Below, piece by piece: positions 41,990 through 51,120 of a stretch of DNA of 54,820 bases. Each line of letters opens with the position of its first letter. Position 1 is the stretch's first letter. A model generated the notes under the pieces. It ran no database searches. It was given only the letters and a program-made list of their open reading frames with translations, and was not told where the DNA came from. This stretch comes from Acidobacteriota bacterium. Its GTDB lineage: Bacteria > Acidobacteriota > Terriglobia > Acidiferrales > UBA7541. A program made the position numbers and the translations under genes. The stretch is taken from contig PLUM01000107.1 of the NCBI GenBank assembly GCA_003165465.1, positions 531-55,350 on the forward strand. Reading direction: 5' to 3'.

Positions 41990-43573
41990 TTAAAACCGCC
42001 GCGGCACGCCGGAAGTGGCATTGGCGGGCCCGCCCACGGGGCTGCGCGCCGGCGATTGCGAAGCCGACGACTTGTTCGTGGATTGGCCAATGACCAGATC
42101 GTCTCCTGAATTCACGTTGCCGCTGACAAGCTCCGTGAACGTAAAATCCGTGACCCCCAGCGTGACCTGCACGGGCTGCAGCGATTTATTGGGAAGCAGC
42201 TTCCAAATGATCACGGAATCTTGCCGTTTGCCGCCTCCGCCGGAGCCGGAGCGCCCGCCGCCTCCCGGCCCGCCTTGTCCACTCTGTCCGCCTGGCGTTT
42301 GTCCTGCGGCGGAAGCGCTAGTCGCCGCAGCGTTGCTCGCTCCGCCCGCAACCGCGCCATCTCCAGGCGGGGCTGCAACTCGTCCGGCGGCTGTCGCTCG
42401 TGCAGTGTCCGTTACGCCGTATTTTGCGTAGAGGGCCGTGCGCTCGCTGTCCGACAAATCCGGTTTGAACCGTAATGCCCCGTTAGGAATTTTGACAACA
42501 TTCTTCGCTTCCGCGACCGGTATGGATACGTACGCCGTCATTCCCGGAAAAAGCTTCAAGTCCAGGTTGTCGAATGCAATCATCGTGTTGTAGGTGACGA
42601 CGTTTTGAATCGTCATGGCGTTCATGCGCACCTGCGACACGGTTCCGGTAAACGTTTCGCGCGGAAACGAATCCACGCGAAAGGTCGCCTGCTTCCCTAC
42701 CTTGATGCGGCCCACGTCGGCCTCATCGGTATTCGAATAGACGAGCATGTGTTTCAAATCCTGCCCGATGCTAAAGAGGTTGGGCGCTTGCAGGCTGGCC
42801 GCCACCGGTTGCCCCACGTTCACGGTGCGGTTGACGACCGTTCCGTCGATGGGCGCTTTAATCGTGCAATAGCTCAGTTGCAATTGGGCGGAATCCACGG
42901 CGGCTTTTTGGATGAGGACCTGCGCCTTGGCTTGGTCACGCTGGGCGACCGTCGCCGCCAATTGCGACTCGGATTGCTTCTCCTGGGCGATGGTGGCGTT
43001 CTCTGCCGCGACGGCGACGTCATAGTTGGCCTGCGCGTCGTCATTCTGTTGCGCGGACAGCACGCCCTGCTCGGCCAGCAACTTGGTGCGTTTCAGCTGC
43101 GTGCTCATATCGACCGTTGTCGCATGGGCCTTGGCAATATTGGCTTTCATCGTCGACACATTGGCTGTGGATGTACCGATCTGCGCCTCCAGATTTGCCA
43201 CGTTCGCCACTGCATTCTGCTGCGATGCCTGCGCCTGAGCCAGCGCCACCTGAAACGGGACGGGATCGATCTGCGCGAGGAGGTCGCCCTTCTTCACTTG
43301 CGAATTAAAATCAACGCTGACGGAAACCACATTCCCGGAAACCACCGAACCCACCGGAACCGTGTTGACCGGATTGATCGTCCCCGTGGCCTGCACGACC
43401 TGCGAGATGTCGCCGTGTTCCACCTTGGCGGTGAAATACTGCGCGGTCGAACGCTCTCCAACAGAAACATAGCCCGCCAGTAGAAGCAATACCACCGGCG
43501 GCGCAACCAACATCGCCCGGTGCATCATGGACCGCTGCCAGAGATTTTTGAGGATTTCCAGAACCCGTGCCAT
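41990..43573 (-). CDS. MacA-like periplasmic adaptor protein
   Basis: This protein of about 527 residues has an N-terminal membrane anchor (AMLVAPPVVLLLLAGYVSVG). A barrel-sandwich (lipoyl-type) half with ISQVVQATGTINPVNTVPVG follows, then a long alpha-helical hairpin (about 85-210), the second half IKAPIDGTVVNRTVNVGQPV, a beta-barrel domain and a membrane-proximal domain. MacA-type adaptors link a MacB transporter to an outer-membrane channel. A low-complexity Gly/Ser/Ala-rich stretch (about residues 405-450) interrupts the C-terminal domain. No TolC gene is in the window. Confidence 0.88.
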   Translation of the reverse strand: MARVLEILKNLWQRSMMHRAMLVAPPVVLLLLAGYVSVGERSTAQYFTAKVEHGDISQVVQATGTINPVNTVPVGSVVSGNVVSVSVDFNSQVKKGDLLAQIDPVPFQVALAQAQASQQNAVANVANLEAQIGTSTANVSTMKANIAKAHATTVDMSTQLKRTKLLAEQGVLSAQQNDDAQANYDVAVAAENATIAQEKQSESQLAATVAQRDQAKAQVLIQKAAVDSAQLQLSYCTIKAPIDGTVVNRTVNVGQPVAASLQAPNLFSIGQDLKHMLVYSNTDEADVGRIKVGKQATFRVDSFPRETFTGTVSQVRMNAMTIQNVVTYNTMIAFDNLDLKLFPGMTAYVSIPVAEAKNVVKIPNGALRFKPDLSDSERTALYAKYGVTDTARATAAGRVAAPPGDGAVAGGASNAAATSASAAGQTPGGQSGQGGPGGGGRSGSGGGGKRQDSVIIWKLLPNKSLQPVQVTLGVTDFTFTELVSGNVNSGDDLVIGQSTNKSSASQSPARSPVGGPANATSGVPRRF

Positions 43574-43615
43574 CTCCCACACTCTTTCCGGAACATGAAA
43601 CCCAACGCACCGAAT

Positions 43616-44026
43616 CTAGTCGCGGATTCCCGCAGCCTGCCGCTTAAGCCGATCCTCGTCCATCTGGCGCAACAATTCTTCAAACTTCGGCCGCTGCTCC
43701 GGAGTTAAAAGCTGGCGAATCCGCTCCCGTCCTTCCTGCCGTACCTTTTCATATTCGGGATCGAGTTTTTGGTGTAACGCCGCGTAGCGCGCGCGCATGT
43801 CATTCAGGATTGTCTGGATTTGGTTTTGCTGGTCGGAATTCAGATCCAGGTTGCGCGTAAACTTCGCCATCGTACGGGCGGGATTGCGGGCCAGCATCGG
43901 CTGAGTGCGCGCGGCAAGAACACGCGTGGTCAGATAGGTGCCAACGCCGCCCAGCGCTATCCCCAGGACGAAGAGGACCAATACGAGCAGGACTGCCTTG
44001 CGGCTTCCTTCTTGGTTAGCGTCCAT
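43616..44026 (-). CDS. CpxP/Spy-like periplasmic helical protein, membrane-anchored
   Basis: This 136-residue protein has an N-terminal membrane helix (VLLVLVLFVLGIALGGVGTY). A helical periplasmic part follows with DLNSDQQNQIQTILNDMRAR, then LLTPEQRPKFEELLRQMDED, which resemble the paired LTxxQ motifs of Spy/CpxP and of the heavy-metal-resistance/sensor (CnrX-like) family. Such proteins act as periplasmic chaperones or sensors. It overlaps the end of the anti-sigma gene by 11 bases, so translation is coupled. Confidence 0.78.
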   Translation of the reverse strand: MDANQEGSRKAVLLVLVLFVLGIALGGVGTYLTTRVLAARTQPMLARNPARTMAKFTRNLDLNSDQQNQIQTILNDMRARYAALHQKLDPEYEKVRQEGRERIRQLLTPEQRPKFEELLRQMDEDRLKRQAAGIRD

Positions 44027-44513
44027 TGTCCCTCTCAGCCAGCGACTGCAGCACCTCTTCGTTGCTCACCGGATCTCGCGGAGGTTGCGGAAAATCAACG
44101 GCGCTCAACTCCGTGCGAACCGATCCCAGCGAGACGCCTCGCTGCGGAGCAAATTCCACCAAGTAGGCCGAGAGCGCGAGTAAAACGACCGCCGCGGTCA
44201 AGGACAAACGCGAAGCCAGAAACTCCAGCGGAGTCCAGAACGCCGCGGGCGACTTCGCTCGAATCTCTTCCCGTTGAATCCTGGCCATGACATTCGCCAG
44301 AAACGCCTGCCCCGGCTCTCCGGCCGGATCCCAGGCTTCGCGCAGCAGTTCGCCGGCAAACCGCAAATCCGCGAGAGCCGAGCGGCAGTGCTCGCAGCGG
44401 GTCATGTGATCGTCCAGTTCGGTGTCCGAAACGCCATCGAGGCAGTCCTCAAATCGCGATTCGAGCTTTCGGCATTGCGCGGGAATATTTGATTTGTTAA
44501 ACACGGGTTTCAC
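44016..44513 (-). CDS. Zinc-finger anti-sigma factor
   Basis: This 165-residue protein has the ZAS motif H36-x3-C40-x2-C43 (DDHMTRCEHC), with C14 as a possible fourth ligand. It has one transmembrane helix (about 110-125, LTAAVVLLALSAYLVEF) and a periplasmic tail. Such membrane proteins hold a co-encoded ECF sigma factor inactive until an envelope signal arrives. It lies 14 bases after the sigma gene and overlaps the CpxP-like gene. Confidence 0.88.
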   Translation of the reverse strand: MKPVFNKSNIPAQCRKLESRFEDCLDGVSDTELDDHMTRCEHCRSALADLRFAGELLREAWDPAGEPGQAFLANVMARIQREEIRAKSPAAFWTPLEFLASRLSLTAAVVLLALSAYLVEFAPQRGVSLGSVRTELSAVDFPQPPRDPVSNEEVLQSLAERDNGR

Positions 44514-44527
44514 TCCTTCGCCGTCTG

Positions 44528-45244
44528 CTAATACCTTCCCATGGAAGTCGGCCGCTTTTGCATCCGCTTCCGGTGCATTTCCACGAGCCGGGCGCGCGCC
44601 CGAAATAGCCGCACTTTCACGGTATTGACGTTCAACTCCAGGAGGGTCCCGATTTCCTCCACCGAAAACCCTTCCACTTCCTTCATCACCAGCATGGCCT
44701 GATCCTTCTCATCCAGTTCACCAAGCAGCCGCTCCACCAGTTGCCGCTGCTCCACCCGCCTCCCGGTATCTTCCCGGTGCGAAGCCCCGCCGTATCCATG
44801 CTCGGGGATGGATTCCATCTTTCGCACCTGGTCTTCGCTGAGATCCGCTTCGTACACGAGGCGCCGCACTTTCTTCTTTCTCAGATAATCCCAGCATTCG
44901 TTGACCGCGATCTTGTACAGCCACGTGCCAAACGCCGACCGCAAATCGAAACGCCGAATCGAAAAGTAAGCCTTCGCCAGAGCCTGCTGCGCTACGTCCT
45001 CCACGTCCAGGCTGCCCCGCAGGATGCCGCCCACGACGGCCAGCACGCGGCGCTGGTGAATCCCCACCAATTCCTCGTACGCGCCCGCATCGCCCGCCTG
45101 CGCCCGGCGGACCAGCGCTTTTTCTTTCTCCGCCGGCGTCAGAGCCTCTTTCCCGGCTGCCGCCTGCGCCCCGCGGAGAATCCCTGTATTTGTGACGTTT
45201 GCCATCGCTTCCCGGTTACCGAATTTTCCGTCCTTATTTTCCAT
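44528..45244 (-). CDS. ECF-family RNA polymerase sigma factor
   Basis: This 238-residue protein has a sigma region 2 (YEELVGIHQRRVLAVVGGIL, DVEDVAQQALAKAYFSIRRF, AFGTWLYKIAVNECWDYLR) and region 4 (LLGELDEKDQAMLVMKEVEG, FSVEEIGTLLELNVNTVKVR, LFRARARL), with no region 3. It heads the operon with the anti-sigma, CpxP-like, MacA-like and ABC genes, which it probably also activates (inference). The N-terminal 40 residues precede the core; the ATG at codon 14 (45205) is an alternative start that would leave more room for the divergent promoters. Confidence 0.92.
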   Translation of the reverse strand: MENKDGKFGNREAMANVTNTGILRGAQAAAGKEALTPAEKEKALVRRAQAGDAGAYEELVGIHQRRVLAVVGGILRGSLDVEDVAQQALAKAYFSIRRFDLRSAFGTWLYKIAVNECWDYLRKKKVRRLVYEADLSEDQVRKMESIPEHGYGGASHREDTGRRVEQRQLVERLLGELDEKDQAMLVMKEVEGFSVEEIGTLLELNVNTVKVRLFRARARLVEMHRKRMQKRPTSMGRY

Positions 45245-45279
45245 TTGCAGGCATTATGACTCTATGCAACAATAGCGAC

Positions 45280-45651
45280 ATGATTATAGGAGATAGACTT
45301 CGCGCTTTGCGCGAGGAAAAACAGCTTTCCCAAGGGGATATCGAAAAGCGCACCGGACTGCTCCGCTGCTATATCTCGCGCGTTGAAAATGGCCATACCG
45401 TTCCGGCCATCGAAACGCTCGAGAAAATGGCGCGCGCTTTGGAAGTCCCTCTTTATCAACTCTTCTATGACGGAGAAGAACCACCCGAGCTTCCCAACCT
45501 TCCGAAGCGCAAAAGCGCCGACGATATCGTCTGGGGCAGCGCCGGGAAAGAGGCTCGCCTTCTGAACAAGTTTCGCAGACTGATGGGTCGCATTGAAAAC
45601 GGTGACCGCCAGCTCCTGCTTTACATGGCTCAGAAGATGTCCTCCCGCTAA
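45280..45651 (+). CDS. XRE-family helix-turn-helix regulator
   Basis: This protein of about 123 residues has an HTH_3 domain near residues 1-65 (DRLRALREEKQLSQGDIEKR, then CYISRVENGHTVPAIETLEK) and a charged C-terminal part (LPKRKSADDIVWGSAGKEAR). It is divergent from the ECF sigma gene with only 35 bases between start codons (11 if the upstream ATG at 45256 is used), so it may control the sigma operon and itself; that is inference. No effector domain is recognisable. Confidence 0.85.
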   Translation: MIIGDRLRALREEKQLSQGDIEKRTGLLRCYISRVENGHTVPAIETLEKMARALEVPLYQLFYDGEEPPELPNLPKRKSADDIVWGSAGKEARLLNKFRRLMGRIENGDRQLLLYMAQKMSSR

Positions 45652-45706
45652 ATCCGGTGAATTTCTATACCCTTCGGATCGGCGTTCTCTGACATACAGG
45701 CTTGCA

Positions 45707-45761
45707 GGCCCGGTGGCTGCTTTGGGTGCTCTATCCACAACCAAAGCAAGCCATCCGGGCC
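45707..45761. terminator. Large hairpin between convergent genes
   Basis: GGCCCGGTGGCTGCTTTG and CAAAGCAAGCCATCCGGGCC pair with small bulges around a loop of about 17 bases. It lies between the 3' ends of the XRE gene and guaA. There is no T-tract, so a terminator role is plausible but unproven. Confidence 0.45.
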
Positions 45762-45825
45762 TCAGCCACACTCTACCCCGCAAGCACTGTTTCATTTCGG
45801 AACACATCGCCTCTGCTCGGCTCCC

Positions 45826-47376
45826 CTATTCCCACTCGATCGTGCTCGGCGGTTTCGAGCTGATGTCGTACACCACGCGGTTAATGCCGCTCACTTCATT
45901 CACGATTCGGGTCGATATCCGCTCAAGAACTTCCGACGGCAGCCGCGCCCAATCGGCCGTCATGGCATCTTCCGATTCCACGACCCGCACGGCAATCGTG
46001 AACCCGTAGCTTCGCTCATCGCCCATCACGCCCACGCTTCGAACCGGGAGCAACACGGCAAACGCCTGCCAAATTTTCTCATAGAGGCCGGCGCGGCGAA
46101 TTTCCTCGACTACGATCGCATCCGCATCCCGAAGCGGCGCGAGGCGTTCTTCCGTTACTTCGCCCAGAAGCCGAACGGCGAGGCCTGGCCCTGGAAACGG
46201 GTGCTTGGTGAGCATTTCTTCCGGAAGCCCCAGTTCGCGCCCGATGCTTCGCACTTCGTCCTTAAACAACTCGCGCAAAGGCTCGATCAGCGCAAACGGC
46301 AGATCCGCAGGCAGGCCTCCCACATTATGGTGCGTCTTGATCGTTTGCGACGGGCCGCGCACGGCCACCGATTCGATCACATCCGGATAGAGCGTTCCCT
46401 GAACCAGGAATCCGGCGCGGTCCGGGCCGGTTGCCAACTGGCGGGCCTGCTCGTCAAACACGGCAATGAACTCCCCGCCGATTCTCTTGCGCTTGTCCTC
46501 GGGATCCACGACTCCTTTTAGGCGCGCAAGAAATCGTTCCGACGCGTCCACGCCGATCACCTGCAAGCCCATGCGGTCCCGCAGCAATTCGAGCGTCTCG
46601 CTAAACTCGTTCTTCCGCAAGAGGCCGTTGTTCACAAAAATATTCGTGAGGCGGTCGCCCATCGCGCGGTGAACCAATACGGCGGCCACCGCCGAATCCA
46701 CTCCCCCGCTCAAGGCGCAGATTGCGCGGCTATTGCCCACTTGCTTGCGGATCGACTCCACCGTTTCCGCAATGAACGCCGCGCCGCTCCACAGCGGCTT
46801 CGCGTGGCAAATATTGAACACAAAATTGCGGAGAATCTCCGAGCCGCAATCGGTGTGGCGCACTTCGGGATGGAATTGGACGGCGTACAGTTTTCGCGCC
46901 GGATCTTCGGCGGCGGACACGGCATTGCCCGTTTCTCCCGTCACATGAAAACCTGGCGGCAGCGCGCGCACATGATCGCCGTGGCTGTTCCAGATGCGCA
47001 GCGTCTTCGGCAGGCCCTCGAACAAGAGCGAACCGTCTTTCACGACCAGCTCGGTGCGGCCATACTCCCTGCGATCGGCGCGTTCGACGCGGCCCCCAAG
47101 AATGTGCGTCATCCACTGCAGCCCGTAGCAAATTCCCAGGACCGGCAGCCCCATGGACAAAATGCCGGGGTCGCATGGCGGCGCCCCCGCGTCGTACACG
47201 GAATTCGGTCCGCCGGAGAGAACAATCCCGGTCGGCTCAAATTTGCGAATCTGCTCGATCTTCGCCGTGCACGGCAGGATCGCGCTGAACACTTGTTGCT
47301 CGCGGATTCTCCGGGCAATCAACTGCGTATACTGCCCGCCAAAATCCAGTACCACAATGCCGCCGCGCTCGCTCAT
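45826..47376 (-). CDS. guaA: GMP synthase (glutamine-hydrolysing)
   Basis: This 516-residue enzyme would convert XMP to GMP. The glutamine amidotransferase domain has the nucleophile C83 in GICYGLQWM. The ATP pyrophosphatase domain has the PP-loop [12 protein letters not shown]. The C-terminal dimerisation domain ends KPPSTIEWE. The ATG at 47376 has AGGAACGA upstream. It is downstream of the dehydrogenase gene with a 94-base gap containing a short-period repeat. Confidence 0.95.
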   Translation of the reverse strand: MSERGGIVVLDFGGQYTQLIARRIREQQVFSAILPCTAKIEQIRKFEPTGIVLSGGPNSVYDAGAPPCDPGILSMGLPVLGICYGLQWMTHILGGRVERADRREYGRTELVVKDGSLLFEGLPKTLRIWNSHGDHVRALPPGFHVTGETGNAVSAAEDPARKLYAVQFHPEVRHTDCGSEILRNFVFNICHAKPLWSGAAFIAETVESIRKQVGNSRAICALSGGVDSAVAAVLVHRAMGDRLTNIFVNNGLLRKNEFSETLELLRDRMGLQVIGVDASERFLARLKGVVDPEDKRKRIGGEFIAVFDEQARQLATGPDRAGFLVQGTLYPDVIESVAVRGPSQTIKTHHNVGGLPADLPFALIEPLRELFKDEVRSIGRELGLPEEMLTKHPFPGPGLAVRLLGEVTEERLAPLRDADAIVVEEIRRAGLYEKIWQAFAVLLPVRSVGVMGDERSYGFTIAVRVVESEDAMTADWARLPSEVLERISTRIVNEVSGINRVVYDISSKPPSTIEWE

Positions 47377-47430
47377 TCGTTCCTCATGGTTAGGCCAAAC
47401 CTTATTTCCCCAGGCATTCGATAGCGCATG

Positions 47431-47470
47431 TTTTGAATCTCAAATTTCAAATCTCAAATCTCAAATTTCC
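47431..47470. repeat. CAAATCT/CAAATTT short-period repeat
   Basis: TGAATCTCAAATTTCAAATC, TCAAATCTCAAATTTCC: five units of the form TCAAAT(C/T)T in a row. It ends at the stop codon of the dehydrogenase gene. Confidence 0.8.
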
Positions 47471-48466
47471 TCAAGCCACACGGCGCGCAGGCTGTCCCGC
47501 GCGAAACGCCTCCAGATTCGCCAGCGTCATTTCCAAAATCCGCACAAGGGCCTCCTGGCTATTGAACGCATTGTGCGGCGTGAATACCACATCGTCGCGC
47601 GCGAGCAGCACGCGATTGCGCACCGCCATCCGCAGACGTTCCACATCGATCGGCTGGTGCAGCAACTGCTTTTCTTCCTTAATCAGTTCCTCGCCCTCGA
47701 GCACATCGAGTCCCGCGCCGCCCAGCTTGCCGCTCTCCAGCGCATCCACCAGCGCGTCCGTATCGATCAGCCCGCCGCGCGCCGTATTTACGATCACGGC
47801 GCCGGCTTTCATCGCGGCAAACTGCTCGCGCCCAAGCAAATGATGAGTCTTCTCCGTCAGCGGCGTATGCAGCGTCACGATATCGCTCTCGGCCAGCAGC
47901 CGGTCCATCGTCGCATATTCGAAACCCAGCAGATCGGCCAGGAATGGCTCCCGCGAAACGTCAAAGGCGAGCACTTTCATGCCGAACCCGCGCGCGATTC
48001 GAATCACATGCAGCCCGATGTGCCCCGCTCCGATCACGCCAATCGTCTTGCCCTGCAGATCGAACCCGGTCAGCTCCGCCAGGTCCACGTGGCCGCTGCG
48101 AATCTGGAGGACCGACTGGTGCACCTTCCGCGACAGCATCAGCAGCAGGGCAATCGTGTGTTCGGCGACGGTATTCTCCCCGTAGGAGGGCACGTTCGAA
48201 ACCGCAATGCCGCGGCTCCGGCAAGCCTCCACGTCGATGTGATCGAACCCAGTCGAGCGCGTCGCGATGAATTTCAGTTTCGGCAGCGCGTCCAGCGCTT
48301 CGCGCGTCACACGCGAATAAATGAACACGGAAATCGCGTCCAGTTCCGGGAAGCGGGCATCGGAAGGCGGAAGCACGCCGGGTTCAAAAACAATCTCGTC
48401 CGACGGCAGCCTCTCCGCCAGATAAGCCCGCTCCCAATCCTTCACCTCAAAAAACGCGACACGCAT
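47471..48466 (-). CDS. D-isomer-specific 2-hydroxyacid dehydrogenase (D-lactate dehydrogenase-like)
   Basis: This protein of about 331 residues has the NAD-binding motif GVIGAGHIGLHVIRIARG. The catalytic residues of the family are Arg (in IVNTARGGLIDTDALVDALE is the later conserved segment; the catalytic Arg lies in ATRSTGFDHID), Glu (near EGEELIKE) and His (FTPHNAFNS). The pattern EACRSRGIAVSNVPSYGENT resembles D-lactate dehydrogenases. The ATG at 48466, four bases after the leuS stop, is chosen; the frame is open 15 codons further, inside leuS. It is likely co-transcribed with leuS. Confidence 0.88.
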   Translation of the reverse strand: MRVAFFEVKDWERAYLAERLPSDEIVFEPGVLPPSDARFPELDAISVFIYSRVTREALDALPKLKFIATRSTGFDHIDVEACRSRGIAVSNVPSYGENTVAEHTIALLLMLSRKVHQSVLQIRSGHVDLAELTGFDLQGKTIGVIGAGHIGLHVIRIARGFGMKVLAFDVSREPFLADLLGFEYATMDRLLAESDIVTLHTPLTEKTHHLLGREQFAAMKAGAVIVNTARGGLIDTDALVDALESGKLGGAGLDVLEGEELIKEEKQLLHQPIDVERLRMAVRNRVLLARDDVVFTPHNAFNSQEALVRILEMTLANLEAFRAGQPARRVA

Positions 48467-48470
48467 GGCT

Positions 48471-50993
48471 TCAGCCCACCACGATGTTGACCAGTTTATC
48501 CGGCACCACAATGATCTTTTTCACGCTCTGGCCATCCAGCAGTTGCGCGACTTTCGCATCGGAGAGAGCGCGCTTTTTAAGCTGTTCCCGGTCGAGACCC
48601 GCCTCGACCGAAATCTTGCACTTCACGCGTCCGTTCAACTGCACGACGATCTCGACCTGGTCTTCCGCTGCAAGCTCGGGAACGAATTTCGGCCACGCGG
48701 CATGAGCCAGCGTGTCCCGGGAGTGGCCCAAAATTTCCCACAACTCCTCGGCCAGATGCGGCACCATGGGATTGAGCATCAGCGTCAGGAGTTCGAACAC
48801 TTCCTTCGCGATTTCCGGGCGCACGCCCTCTTCCAGCGGTTCCTGCGCGTGAATCTCGTTGACGAGTTCCATCAGCAGGGCCGTGGCGCTATTAAAATGC
48901 CAGCGCGTATCGAAATCGTGCGTCACGCGGCGCAACACCTGATGCGCCTTGCGCAGCAATATTTTTTCCTTGGCCGTGGCCGAATCGAGCGAAGCCGCCG
49001 CTCCGCTTCCCACGCGAACCGCGTTCAGCCGCTCGGCGTGCCTGGCTACGAGCCGGTAAACGCGCTGCAGGAAACGCGAGCATCCTTCAATCGCCTGTTC
49101 GCTCCACTCCAAATCTTTCTCGGGAGGCGCGGCGAACAGCGTGTAAAGCCGCCCCGTGTCGCACCCATACTTGTCCGCCATGTCCTCGGCCCCAACGACA
49201 TTGCCTTTTGACTTGGACATGGCCGTGCCGCCCTTGAGCACCAGGCCCTGCGTAAACAGGCGCTTCACCGGCTCATCGTGACTCACAAGGCCCAGGTCGC
49301 GCATCACCTTGCAGAAAAAACGCGTATACAGCAAATGCAGAATCGCATGAACGATCCCGCCGATATATTGATCGACCGGCAGCCAGTACCGCGCCAGGTC
49401 CGGATCGAACGGCGCCTTGCCGTTGTGCGGATCGGCATAGCGGTAGAAATACCAGGACGAATCGATGAACGTGTCCATCGTGTCCGTTTCACGCCGCGCC
49501 GCGCCGCCGCATTTCGGGCATTTTGCATTCACGAATTCCGGCACGCTCGCCAGCGGAGATTCGCCCAGCCCGGAAAATTTCGCCATCGGGGGAAGCACCA
49601 CGGGCAAATCCTCGTCCGGAACCGGCACCATGCCGCACGTCTCGCAGTACAGCACGGGGATCGGCGTGCCCCAGTAGCGCTGCCGCGAAATCCCCCAATC
49701 CTTCAGCCGAAAAACAATTTCGCCTTTGCCAAATCCGCGCGCCTCAGCGTCCGATACCATGATTTCAATGGCTTTTTCGGAGGAGAATCCGGTATAGGGA
49801 CCCGAATTCACGGACCGGCCATAGTCGGTAAATGCCGCGTTGAGCGTCTCCGGCGTCAGTGCTTTTCCTTCGTTCGGTTGCACCACAATCGGTATCGCCA
49901 GGCCGTACTTGGTCGCAAACTCGAAGTCGCGCTCGTCGTGCGCCGGAACGCACATCACCGCGCCCGTGCCGTATTCCATCAGCACGAAATTTCCCACCCA
50001 GATCGGAATTTTGTTTTGGTTGAATGGGTTCACGGCGTGGAAATCGGTTTTAAATCCAAATTTCTCCGCTGTCGCAATGTCCGCAGCGCGAGCGGTTTGC
50101 TGACGCATTTTCGCTAGTGTTTCCAGCCTCGCCATCCTTTCCGGGATGGCCGTCTTTACGTCGATGCCAGCAACGAACTTGTCGATGAATGGGTGGGTTG
50201 GTGCAAGGATAATCGCAGACGCGCCATAGATCGTGTCAACTCTCGTAGTGAATACTTCAATGGACTCGCCCCGGAGTTCCTTCACAGCAAAACGCACGCG
50301 CGTGCCGCGCGACTTCCCAATCCAGTTGCGCTGCATGGTCAGAACGCGCTCGGGCCAGCCGCCTTCGAGCTGGCCAAGCCCGTCGAGCAACTCATCGGCG
50401 TATTGCGTGATGCGCAGGAACCACTGCTCGATCACTTTCGCGTCGACTGGCGTATCTTCGTGCCGCCAGCAGCACCCGTTCACCACCTGCTCGTTCGCCA
50501 GCACCGTCGCGCATTTCGGGCACCAGTTCACGCGGCTGCGCTTGCGGTAGGCGATTCCCTTTTCCAGCATGCGCAGGAAAAACCACTGGTTCCACTTGTA
50601 ATATTCCGGTTCGCACGTGGAAATCTCGCGCCGCCAGTCGTAGCTGAATCCAAACCGGTGGCAGACGCGCTTGAAGGACTCGATATTCAGATTGGTCCAC
50701 TCGCGCGGGTGGATGCCCCGCTGAATGGCCGCGTTTTCCGCCGGCAAGCCGAATGCGTCCCATCCCATCGGGTGAATCACATGAAAACCCTGCATGCGCC
50801 GGAAACGCGCGGTCACGTCGCCGATCGTGTAGTTGCGCATGTGCCCCATGTGCAGCGTTCCCGAGGGATACGGCAACATTTCGAGCACGTAATATTTCGG
50901 CTTCGAGGTATCGGCATCCGCCTCGAATGCGTGGTCTTCGTTCCACCGCGCCTGCCATTTTTTCTCAATAATCTGTGGATCGTATTCCGTCAC
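48471..50993 (-). CDS. leuS: Leucyl-tRNA synthetase
   Basis: This 840-residue class I synthetase has the HIGH-type motif HMGH (48-51, [17 protein letters not shown]), an editing domain (including [20 protein letters not shown]), zinc-type cysteines ([17 protein letters not shown]), the KMSKS motif as [10 protein letters not shown] and an anticodon-binding domain. The length is near the bacterial norm. The start is GTG with GGAGCGG upstream. It is the first gene of leuS-dehydrogenase-guaA. Confidence 0.96.
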   Translation of the reverse strand: MTEYDPQIIEKKWQARWNEDHAFEADADTSKPKYYVLEMLPYPSGTLHMGHMRNYTIGDVTARFRRMQGFHVIHPMGWDAFGLPAENAAIQRGIHPREWTNLNIESFKRVCHRFGFSYDWRREISTCEPEYYKWNQWFFLRMLEKGIAYRKRSRVNWCPKCATVLANEQVVNGCCWRHEDTPVDAKVIEQWFLRITQYADELLDGLGQLEGGWPERVLTMQRNWIGKSRGTRVRFAVKELRGESIEVFTTRVDTIYGASAIILAPTHPFIDKFVAGIDVKTAIPERMARLETLAKMRQQTARAADIATAEKFGFKTDFHAVNPFNQNKIPIWVGNFVLMEYGTGAVMCVPAHDERDFEFATKYGLAIPIVVQPNEGKALTPETLNAAFTDYGRSVNSGPYTGFSSEKAIEIMVSDAEARGFGKGEIVFRLKDWGISRQRYWGTPIPVLYCETCGMVPVPDEDLPVVLPPMAKFSGLGESPLASVPEFVNAKCPKCGGAARRETDTMDTFIDSSWYFYRYADPHNGKAPFDPDLARYWLPVDQYIGGIVHAILHLLYTRFFCKVMRDLGLVSHDEPVKRLFTQGLVLKGGTAMSKSKGNVVGAEDMADKYGCDTGRLYTLFAAPPEKDLEWSEQAIEGCSRFLQRVYRLVARHAERLNAVRVGSGAAASLDSATAKEKILLRKAHQVLRRVTHDFDTRWHFNSATALLMELVNEIHAQEPLEEGVRPEIAKEVFELLTLMLNPMVPHLAEELWEILGHSRDTLAHAAWPKFVPELAAEDQVEIVVQLNGRVKCKISVEAGLDREQLKKRALSDAKVAQLLDGQSVKKIIVVPDKLVNIVVG

Positions 50994-51014
50994 GGTTTCC
51001 GCTCCGCCTCTAAT

Positions 51015-51090
51015 TGTAGCCCGCCTCTTCAGAGGCGGGGGTTTTTGCCGGCGCTACGAAAGTCCCCGCCTCTGAAGAGGCGGGCTACAG
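51015..51090. repeat. Inverted pair of palindromic repeats (family A)
   Basis: TGTAG plus CCCGCCTCTTCAGAGGCGGG and the mirrored CCCGCCTCTGAAGAGGCGGG plus CTACAG face each other with about 24 bases (TTTTTGCCGGCGCTACGAAAG) between. It lies between leuS and the gene for endonuclease IV. Confidence 0.88.
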
Positions 51091-51120
51091 CAGATCCGTC
51101 AGCATTTCAGCCCAGCAAAA

